Positions 1 through 7,386 of a stretch of 40,000 bases of DNA are shown one piece after another. Under the pieces are notes generated by a model that did not search any database, was not told the origin of the DNA, and saw only the letters and a program-made list of their open reading frames with translations. This stretch comes from Mesostigma viride (Eukaryota; Streptophyta; Mesostigmatophyceae; Mesostigmatales; Mesostigmataceae), in NCBI GenBank assembly GCA_009746045.1, contig RPFO01000175.1, forward strand, positions 2,494,634-2,534,633, read 5' to 3'. The first letter of the stretch is position 1. The number at the start of each line of letters is the position of its first letter. The position numbers and the translations under genes were made by a program.

Positions 1-540
1 TTGCTGCTACGTATCAATACATGTGGGGGGGTGCTGCTACGTATCAATACATGTGGGGGGGTGCTGCTACGTATCAATACATGTGGGGGGGTGCTGCTAC
101 GTATCAATACATGTGGGGGGGTGCTACGTATCAATACATGTGGGGGGGTGCTGCTACGTATCAATACATGTGGGGGGTGCTGCTACGTATCAATACATGT
201 GGGGGGTGCTGCTACGTATCAATACATGTGGGGGGGTGCTGCTACGTATCAATACATGTGGGGGGGTGCTGCTACGTATCAATACATGTGGGGGGTGCTG
301 CTACGTATCAATACATGTGGGGGGGTGCTGCTACGTATCAATACATGTGGGGGGTGCTGCTACGTATCAATACAGTTGGGGGGTGCTGCTACGTATCAAT
401 ACATGTGGGGGGTGCTGCTACGTATCAATACATGTGGGGGGTGCTGCTACGTATCAATACAGTTGGGGGGGGATGCTACGTATTAATACATGTGGGGGGT
501 GATGCTACGTATCAATACATGTGGGGGGTGATGCTACGTA
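1..540. repeat. Minisatellite A, ~30-bp unit, about 18 copies
   Basis: The stretch is an almost uninterrupted tandem array of a unit reading GTGCTGCTACGTATCAATAC followed by ATGTGGGGGG. About 18 copies can be counted, plus a truncated last one near 540. Variation is mostly in the length of the G run (5-8) and in a few copies where ATGTG is replaced by AGTTG (near 373 and 460). All three plus frames stay open only because the unit lacks stops; the repetitive peptides are not real proteins. The array starts at the window edge, so its true length is unknown. Confidence 0.95.
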
Positions 541-544
541 TCAT

Positions 545-1500
545 TTATTTATTCATGCCATCACCCCCCACATTTAATTATTAATGCCAGCACCCCCCAA
601 CATTCATTTATTCATGCCATCACACCCCCACATTCTTTTATTCATGCATCACCCCCCACATTTATTTATTCATGCCATCACACCCCCACATTTAATGATT
701 AATGCCAGCACCCCCCAACATTCATTTATTCATGCCATCACACCCCCACATTCTTTTATTCATGGCAGCACCCCCCACATTTATTTATTCATGCCATCAC
801 CCCCACATTCTTTTATTCATGGCAGCACCCCCCCACATTTATTTATTCATGCCATCACCCCCCCACATTCTTTTATTCATGGCAGCACCCCCCAACATTC
901 ATTTATTCATGCCATCACACCCCCACATTCTTTTATTCATGGCAGCACCCCCCACATTTATTTATTCATGCCATCACCCCCCACATTTAATTATTAATGC
1001 CAGCACCCCCCAACATTCATTTATTCATGCCATCACACCCCCACATTCTTTTATTCATGGCAGCACCCCCCACATTTATTTATTCATGCCATCACCCCCC
1101 ACATTCTTTTATTCATGGCAGCACCCCCCAACATTCATTTATTATGCCATCACCCCCACATTCTTTTATTCATGGCAGCACCCCATTTATTTATTCATGC
1201 CATCACCCCCCCATTCTTTTATTCATGGCAGCACCCCCCACATTTATTTATTCATGCCATCACCCCCCACATTCTTTTATTCATGGCAGCACCCCCCACA
1301 TTTATTTATTCATGCCATCACCCCCCCACATTTAATTATTAATGCCAGCACCCCCCAACATTCATTTATTCATGCCATCACACCCCCACATTCTTTTATT
1401 CATGCAGCACCCCCCACATTTATTTATTCATGCCATCACCCCCCCACATTTAATTATTAATGCCAGCACCCCCCCACATGCATTTATACATAGCTTCCCC
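545..1500. repeat. Minisatellite B, ~28-34-bp unit, inverted relative of A
   Basis: This is a tandem array of units of the type CAGCACCCCCCACAT plus TTATTTATTCATGC, alternating with a sister unit (CCATCACCCCCCACATT followed by CTTTTATTCATGG or TAATTATTAATGC). Each unit keeps the core (C/T)CACCCCCCACAT, which is the reverse complement of the ATGTGGGGGGTG core of the array before it. Two to three unit types are interleaved, giving a higher-order pattern. The array fades after about 1480. Open frames across it are an artefact of the repeat. Confidence 0.93.
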
Positions 1501-1526
1501 CCCCATGTATTTATACGTGGTCGTAA

Positions 1527-1989
1527 GGGTCTCGCTGCGGGTAGACCCTCGGAATTTTGTTTTTGTATTGACGTAAGGGTCTCGCTGCAGCGAGACCCCA
1601 AGGAATGTCAATTTTTCATGTTTTCATGATGGGGGGTCTTTCTTTTCTCACCCTTAAAATGATTTGTTTTTGTATCGGTGTTAGGGTCTCGCTGCAGCGA
1701 GACCCCTACGAATGTCGACTTTTAATGTTTGCAAGATGGGAGGGGCTTTCTTCGCTCACCCTAAAAATTATTTGTTTTTGTTTGACGTTAGGGTCTCGCT
1801 GCAGCGAGACCCCAAGGAATGTATACTTTTTTATGTTTGCATGATGGGAGGTTGCTTGTTTTCGCTCACCCTAAAAATGATTTGTTTTTGCTTGAAGTGA
1901 GGGTCTCGCTGCAGCGAGACGCCAAAGTTTTGCATTAAACTAAATGTCCCTTTTAGAATCCACGAAAGGGTCTAGCTGCAGCGAGACCC
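1527..1989. repeat. Tandem ~107-bp repeat carrying a 22-bp palindrome
   Basis: Palindromes lie at 1527-1548 (degenerate right half), 1577-1598, 1684-1705, 1791-1812, 1901-1922 and 1968-1989. The consensus is GGGTCTCGCTG followed immediately by its own reverse complement, centred on CTGCAG. From 1577 to 1922 the spacing is 107-110 bp. The intervening sequence is also repeated (AGGAATGT, a CATGATGGGAGG-like block, CTCACCCTAAAAATGATTTG). The array ends about 80 bp before the first coding ATG at 2067, so it may be upstream region or a 5' intron of that gene. Confidence 0.9.
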
Positions 1990-2066
1990 TCCCCATCGTT
2001 TTTCTGCCGGCGATTCAGATTCTGAATGACATTTGTGAAACTTGCTTTTTTGATATTGTTCTGCAG

Positions 2067-3254
2067 ATGTCGTCCTCCTATTCCGATTCTGTCAAGGCCA
2101 CTCCCGTTTCACCCAAGATGACGTCGAACACCTCGCCGGACCGAACGGCAACGGAGGAGTTTCCTCCGTTGCAGTTCGGTCCCGTAAAAGATCTTGCGAG
2201 GTCCCCCCCACCGAGTCCCCTCGCCCTCCAAGTCCAACTTGCCCCCCAGCGAGTTGGACAGAATTATACCCCCCAACCCTCTCGCTGCTGCGTCTCGCGC
2301 TCCGTCCCGCTCTCCGCCCCGTAAGTCTCCATCGCCGCCCCCCAAGTCGGCCGGAGCTACTGCGTCCCGCTCGCCGCCCCGCAAGTCCCCCAAGTCCCCC
2401 GCAACTGCGACCCGTTCGCCGAACCGCAAGTCCCCCTCTCCGCCCAAAGTTCCCCCCGCTACCGCGTCCCGCTCTCCTTCTCGCAAGTCCCCCTCGCCGT
2501 CAACCAAGAACCCCGCAACTGCGTCCCGCTCGCCGTCCCGCTCTGCTTCCCCCAAGTCCCGCTCGCCGCCACCCAAGTCCCCCGCTGCTGCGTCCCGCTC
2601 GCCGTCCCCCAAGCATTCCAGTTCTAAGCGTAAGCCTGCGGCCGAGTGGGTAGAGGAAGACGACCGCACCAAAGAGCTCAGGAAGCTGAGGAAGTCTATC
2701 AGTGAGCTTGTTGAGGAGGACGAGCGCGATCAGACTAACGGGAGGCCTGAAGACCCGGAATCGCCGGTTCGGGAGTCGCGTCAGAAGCGGTTGTCCGATT
2801 TGTTAGCAATGGCCGCAAGCTTTGCTGACGAATACGCGGCTCTCGACAAGAAGGACAAGGAGAAGGAGAAGGCGGAGAGGGAGGCCATCGAGAAGGCGGA
2901 GAGGGAGAGGGTGGAGAGGGAGGAGAAGGAGAGGCTGGAGAAGGCGGAGAGGGAGGAGGAGGAGAGGGAGTACAAGGAGAAAAAGGCTGCCCAGGAGAAG
3001 GAGCACAGGATCCTGGTGGCGAAGCAGAAGGAGGAGGCGAAGAAGAAGACGGAGGCGGCAGCGAAGGAATTCTTGCGGAGGAGGCCGCTCTTTTTTTGCA
3101 GATGCGACAGGAGAGGATGAAGGCGGAAGAGGCCGCGAGGAAGATGGAGGAGGCTGCGAGGAAGGAGGAGGAGGCTGCGAAGGCAGTTGAGGGGGAGAAG
3201 GACGAGAACGGGAGCCCACCCCTTCTTCACGAAGGATTTTCAGTCGATTATCAG
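2067..3254 (+). CDS. First coding exon of unknown gene: Ser/Pro/Arg-Lys-rich then charged coiled coil
   Basis: The ATG at 2067 follows a pyrimidine tract and CTGCAG, so it is either the start codon or the first codon after a 5'UTR intron. The product begins MSSSYSDSV and passes through repeated SR-SPP-RKSPSP motifs (about 2300-2620) that resemble RS-type disordered segments. It then becomes a Lys/Glu/Arg-rich coiled-coil-like segment (2640-3230, KDKEKEKAERE-type). Two frame changes are needed: one at the C7 run 2204-2210 and one before 3095, after which the frame reads MRQERMKAEEAARK to the donor GTATGT at 3255. I recognise no family. The composition suggests a nuclear or RNA/DNA-associated protein, but that is a guess. 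The frame breaks mean either decay or assembly indels in homopolymers. Confidence 0.6.
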
Positions 3255-3352
3255 GTATGTTTATTAATGTGAGACGTACATTTTTCAGATGGCTTGAACG
3301 GCGTGTGTGTATCGTAGAAAGGGTGGGATTTTATGTCATACATTGATCGTAA

Positions 3353-3374
3353 GGGTCTAGCTGCGGAGAGACGT
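3353..3374. repeat. Intronic palindrome copy (intron 3255-3444)
   Basis: GGGTCTAGCTG then CGGAGAGACG: the left half is nearly consensus and the right half is decayed. It lies mid-intron, about 70 bp upstream of the polypyrimidine tract. Confidence 0.7.
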
Positions 3375-3444
3375 TGACCTAGGAGTTAAGGTTGTTGACG
3401 ACGACGACGATGTGTGGCCTTTTTTTTACTCTTGTTGTCTGCAG

Positions 3445-4491
3445 CCCCCACGGTGGCCATTCTGAAACAGTACCTGGCTCAGCTGAGTCTGAGCTGGGGT
3501 GAGTCGTAAAGCCGAAAAGGGCTTGAGAGGCTTGATCCGCTTTCTTTCGGCCGAGATAGCGTTTGCAGAGAAGTCCGGTGTCGTCGTGGACCGTCCGGAG
3601 TCGGCACACATAATTTGGAAGAACGACCGCCTGGGCCGTCTTGCATTGTTCGAAGCCACACAGCGAGCCATTCATGGGAAGAGGGTCGTTGGTGACGACA
3701 TGTATGAGGTTTTGAAGATCGCGCAGTCGTGCATCCTTAATCTGAAGGAGGATGTCGGACGTTACTTTCCCCGTCGTGCTTTAATATGGTCGACGCTCTT
3801 TGATGAGGTTGAAAAGTTCGAGGTCCACATTGGCTTCACATGCATCGAGGCTTCCTATATGGAAACCTTGAAAACCACTGCGTTGCATCAGCTCTTTAAA
3901 CTCATGACTGGAGATATGAGAGCGGATTCGAGGGCTTCACTGTCGGAAGATGAAGTGTTTGATATTGTCAGGCAAGGATTTGTTGACACGTCCAACAGTG
4001 ACTATATCGTAATTGTGCCGGGAAGAATGAATGACGTAGGAGGATTGGAGGAGCGCGCACATGAAGTGATCGCGCATTTGGACATGGCAAGAGACCACTT
4101 ACTGCAATCTTTTGTTAAGTGGCGGACTGACTTTCTTGTCAGCCCGGACGCCAGCCTTTCGCGGGAAGCGGTCGCTTTCTTTTTGGATTGGGCTGGACAG
4201 GTGATCCAAAGTTTCCGGCACCGGGAGGACTTCCATGTTATTCAGACATATAAGCCATACCGGGAAGTCGTCCAGGAATGGTTGGATCAAATCTCGTTGG
4301 TTGATTGTCTCCAGAGTATCCGAACCAAGACAGACACGGAGTGGTCTGATTTAGAGGCGGGAGGCCATTGGCAGTCCCTCGAGTTGTTCTTCGAGGCGGA
4401 ATTGAGGCGGCAACTGGAAAAGGAGAGAGCCCATCAAGTGCCGATATGGCCTTTGGGGAAGATTTTGAGGAGGTGGAAGTTCTACGTTTCG
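3445..4491 (+). CDS. Second exon of unknown gene, ~330 aa globular region
   Basis: The exon follows the acceptor TTGTTGTCTGCAG ending at 3444 and ends at a GTACGT donor at 4492. From about 3499 the frame is open to the donor and codes for a mixed, globular-looking protein (SRKAEKGLRGLIRFLSAEI at its start) with no low complexity. The first ~50 bp read best in another frame (TVAILKQYLAQLSLSWGES, then a stop); the GGGG run at 3494-3497 is a natural site for a one-base error joining the two. No motif matches a family I know. The regular helices and scarcity of Cys suggest an intracellular protein. Near the end an alternative frame is acidic (FGEDFEEVEVLRF), so the exact reading there is uncertain. 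Confidence 0.6.
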
Positions 4492-4598
4492 GTACGTTAA
4501 CTTGCCGATATCGTTTATCGATTTGGGTTGTTTCCATTCCCTGAATAGGGCTCTATATGCTGACCAACCTTCATGGTTTGTCCTGTCATATCATGCAG

Positions 4599-4661
4599 GG
4601 GGGCTCCATGCCAGGGGACGTATCGGAGGATTTACCTAATTTGTCAGACTTGGTTGATAAG
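4599..4661 (+). CDS. 63-nt phase-0 exon of unknown gene
   Basis: The exon is bounded by TCATGCAG (ending 4598) and the donor GTGGGT at 4662. It codes for 21 residues, GGSMPGDVSEDLPNLSDLVDK, in a single frame with no stop, and its length is a multiple of three. It is acidic and Gly-rich like the next two exons. The same length as the next exon (63 nt) is notable. Confidence 0.5.
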
Positions 4662-4702
4662 GTGGGTGCTTGTCCGTCGAGTTTCCACGAGCATCTTACA
4701 TG

Positions 4703-4724
4703 GGGTCTAGCTGCAGGTAGACCC
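4703..4724. repeat. Intronic palindrome copy (intron 4662-4798)
   Basis: GGGTCTAGCTG followed by CAGGTAGACCC, two mismatches from a perfect 22-bp palindrome. It is in the middle of a 137-nt intron. Confidence 0.8.
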
Positions 4725-4798
4725 TCACCCTTTTATTGAGACTGACATGTTCGGCTAATTTCAACGGTGCCCCCAACCAATCTGTTGTCTTTTTTCAG

Positions 4799-4861
4799 GG
4801 GGCGGCTGCGGCGATGGCTGTTGACAGTGCTGGTATTTGGTCTGGACTCGAGATGGAAATG
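4799..4861 (+). CDS. Second 63-nt phase-0 exon of unknown gene
   Basis: A strong polypyrimidine tract and TTTTTTCAG end at 4798 and a GTAAGC donor starts at 4862. The 21 codons read GAAAAMAVDSAGIWSGLEMEM. It is phase 0 at both ends, so it could be skipped without changing frame. No function is recognised. Confidence 0.5.
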
Positions 4862-4985
4862 GTAAGCATTAAACGATATCCGGATGTCTGCATTTCGCCT
4901 GAAGTTTTAGTGAGCGCATTATGCGAAATATACAAATATCGACTAATTTTGATTTCCAATGAGCTGTCGTATTCGGTGTTGACAG

Positions 4986-5114
4986 GCGGGGGGTTTGGCC
5001 TCAGCAGGCGCTGCCGGAGAGGAAGAAAACGCTGGAGGAGATGAGGATGGGGGGGATGAAAACGCTGGAGGAGATGAGGATGGGGGAGACGCTGAGGGAG
5101 AAGTGGCTGTGCAG
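4986..5114 (+). CDS. Acidic Gly/Asp/Glu exon with internal duplication
   Basis: The exon lies between TTGACAG (ending 4985) and GTACGT at 5115, 129 nt, phase 0. It codes for 43 residues starting AGGLASAGAAGEEE. The motif ENAGGDEDGGD occurs twice in succession, from an in-frame DNA duplication of about 33 nt. The segment is a disordered acidic linker by composition. It has no recognisable family. Confidence 0.55.
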
Positions 5115-5240
5115 GTACGTTCATCCGCCGCGAGTTCGTGTGATTTTTTTCGTGCTGAGGGGTATCTCCGCAGAGAGACGATGGTGCAACAATCGAACTG
5201 AGGTCAAGTCCCTTCTTGTTCGTTTTTTTTTGTCATGCAG

Positions 5241-5778
5241 GCGGGGGCTGTCGCTGGGGGTACTGCGGGGGGAAGGCGGCGAAGCCCATTGACAGCATGA
5301 AAGGGAAAAGCTGGATTCCCGCAAGAAGGTTGCGAAGGATCATATTATTGCTGTTGGCCTGATCATGCTTAAGTCTCCGCCCGATGGCGTCGATTCGGAG
5401 GGACCTGCGGGGTCCGAGTTTCGCAAGTACCTGACACGACTTGAGGCGGAAGTCGATGCCGATTTCGATACGGAGGTGTTGGGTGACGCTACCTTTAAGA
5501 GTGAATTGGCATATGAATTCGCAAATCTGGTGAAGTCGAAAGCCACCAAGAATTTCAAGTGGCAGCCTAAGGAGTACTCAGAGGCAAAGGTTGACAAGAT
5601 CGAGAAATTCATGAAGGCTGATTTTCGTCGTCGGGCCGCTGAGGGAAAAAGGGCGCTGAATGCGGTGGCAAAGGCCAACAGTAAGAAGAACGCGGAGGCG
5701 AAGGCGGCGGAGAAGGAGGCGAAGAAGGCGGAGAAGGAGAAGGCTAAGGAGGCCAAGAAGCAGCAGAAAACTGGACAG
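5241..5778 (+). CDS. Exon of unknown gene: globular segment plus Lys/Ala/Glu tail
   Basis: The acceptor TGTCATGCAG ends at 5240 and the donor GTACGA starts at 5779. The first ~55 nt read AGAVAGGTAGGRRRSP and then hit a stop. A second frame, open from about 5296, continues through REKLDSRKKVAKDH and MLKSPPDGVDSEG to a C-terminal Lys/Ala/Glu-rich helix (KKNAEAKAAEKEAKKAEKEK). The exon is 538 nt, one more than a multiple of three, which fits a single-base lesion near 5290. No known domain is seen. The tail resembles generic nuclear charged helices. Confidence 0.55.
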
Positions 5779-5801
5779 GTACGATTGTTGTGAAAATTTA
5801 G

Positions 5802-5823
5802 ACCTCTCGCTGCGGGTAGACGC
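5802..5823. repeat. Intronic palindrome copy (intron 5779-5967)
   Basis: ACCTCTCGCTG then CGGGTAGACGC: a degenerate member of the same family, close to the donor of a 189-nt intron. An even weaker relative (GGGTATCTCCGCAGAGAGAC) occurs near 5159 in the intron 5115-5240. Confidence 0.6.
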
Positions 5824-5967
5824 TGACCGGCTGCGGGACTTGGTGTTTAGTGTCAGTAAGGTACTATTCCAACAGAACTTTGTTCGTCCCTGAACAGGAT
5901 GTCGTGGTCGGCCTAAAGATTACTGACTTGAGCAAATCCTGCGGTCCTTTTCGATTTTTTACTTCAG

Positions 5968-7132
5968 GATGACGGGGGGGACGAAGACGCCACGGTGGAG
6001 AAGAAGTTACCTGGTCATGACGCCGTGTTCGCGCTGGTGAAGGATATGCTCAAGTACTGCTCGAGTAGGCGGATGGCGGACGTCGATGACCTGCCAAACT
6101 GGCCCGAGTTCTCCCCCTTTCTTGAGCTGCTCCGGTCACTCAACAAGCTTTTTAAGGAGGGGGTGCTCACGAGCAGTGGGAACCCGGACACCGACCCTAT
6201 CATTGAAAGCTGGAAGCCTTCGAAAAAGGTCGACTCGAACAAGGAGGTCAGGGACCAGAACATCCGGAAGGCCAATTCTCTCAGGGAAACGCGTTGGATT
6301 CGGCCGGCCGATTTTCAGCAGACCGGATGTTTCAGTATGCGGATCCAGACGGTCAACGCGCTTATTTTGCCAGAGGCTTTGAGGCAGCGGCGTTTAAACC
6401 TTGAAACCATTAAGGAGAACGCCCGCATTCTCCTCAATGCGCGGGACAACGCCTTGCACTTCAAGGTTGTTGTCCCGGTCTGGCAGTTCCCTTTCCAGGC
6501 GCTTGCCGAATCTCAACCTGACCTGTTCGACAAGCAAATCTTGTGCATGCCGGATTTCGTCAAGTGGCTGAAGCATTACCACGGTGCCAAGATTGACGCG
6601 GAGGATGTGGGGTCCAGGTACTTCCGGCCCCTTTCGGATACTGAAGTCGACGTGTGGCTTAACACGGAGTCCACCACCTCTTTCCTCGCGAGAGGACTTG
6701 AGTGGCGTACCTACGCCAGGTGGACGAGGTGGCCGCAGTTTTGCCTCAGGAGATCGAGGGCAGTCGGCAAGTTTTCAACCTGCTGTGCAATACTGCGATG
6801 AAGTCCTACGATCCGAAATTTTTTGAGGAACGGGACCGGTACCGTATCTGGTTCTCCGGTACGCGGTGGTGGATGGGAACCACTACTTTAAGGGGTTAAA
6901 GTCGTTTCTCAGGGGGCCGGATGGCGGGTGGGGAGAGGTTCGGGCAATGATGTGCGAGGGTGGGGCGGAGTCCAATTTCGCAAGTACTCCTAAGGAGGCG
7001 GAGCACGCCTTCCAGGACCTGTTGCGGAAATTCCGTGGTGGTTACATGGGTACGAACGTCATTCTTCTCAAGGGTGGCGACCTGCTCCCGTCGTGGAGTG
7101 AGCTCGAAATCTACCTAAGGCAAAAGAAGATG
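5968..7132 (+). CDS. Large exon of unknown gene, globular ~390 aa, two frame breaks
   Basis: The acceptor TTTTTTACTTCAG ends at 5967 and the exon opens in phase 0 with DDGGDEDATVEKKLPGHDAV. The first frame runs to about 6700 and includes the segments SSRRMADVDDLPNWPEF and RWIRPADFQQTGCF. A second frame (from about 6702, MAYLRQVDEVAAVLPQEIEG) and a third (from about 6866, VDGNHYFKGLKSFLRG) continue the same protein-like sequence, so two single-base breaks are implied near 6695 and 6860. The last frame reaches TAA at 7133-7135. That TAA is part of a GTAAGC donor-like site starting at 7132-7133, so the stop may not be used. No family was recognised. Confidence 0.6.
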
Positions 7133-7386
7133 TAAGCTATCTATTTTGGCAGGGTCTAGCTGCGGGTAGACCCTCGGAATTTTCGTGGTTGTTTTTTGTG
7201 TGCGCTTCAAGTTTTTTGCGAGGGTCTCGCTGCAGCTAGACCCTCTCCTTTTTTTTGTTGGAATTTTCGTTGCGTATTGTCGGCCGTTTCTTTTTCGAAT
7301 TTTGTTAGGGTCTATCCGCAGCTATACCCCTCGCCTTTTATGACTGAGTTTTGTCGTTGCTCGCTCGATGTTAATTGATGTCGCAG
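7133..7386 (+). repeat. Presumed intron with three palindrome copies
   Basis: Copies lie at 7152-7173, 7222-7243 and 7308-7329. The first two are followed by ACCCTC and T-rich sequence, as is the copy at 1527, so a longer repeat unit of 70-86 bp has been duplicated here. The segment begins with GTAAGC and ends with a pyrimidine-poor but usable GTCGCAG. If it is an intron, the genes on either side are one. Confidence 0.65.

Noticed and set aside
1-584. Long repetitive open frames on the plus strand (LLRINTCGG-type, ATYQYMWGG-type)
   Set aside because: All frames of the ~30-bp minisatellite are open because the unit has no stop; not proteins.
584-1460. Open frames rich in His/Pro/Phe over the second minisatellite
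   Set aside because: Artefact of the CACCCCCCACATT-type repeats.
1527-1989. CRISPR array
   Set aside because: The spacing of ~107 bp and repeated spacers do not fit; the repeats are palindromes in a eukaryotic tandem array and the spacers are themselves similar.
2109-2672. Minus-strand frame over the Ser/Pro-rich exon
   Set aside because: Shadow of the GC-rich coding repeat on the plus strand; composition (Gly/Asp/Glu repeats) follows from the codon repeat.
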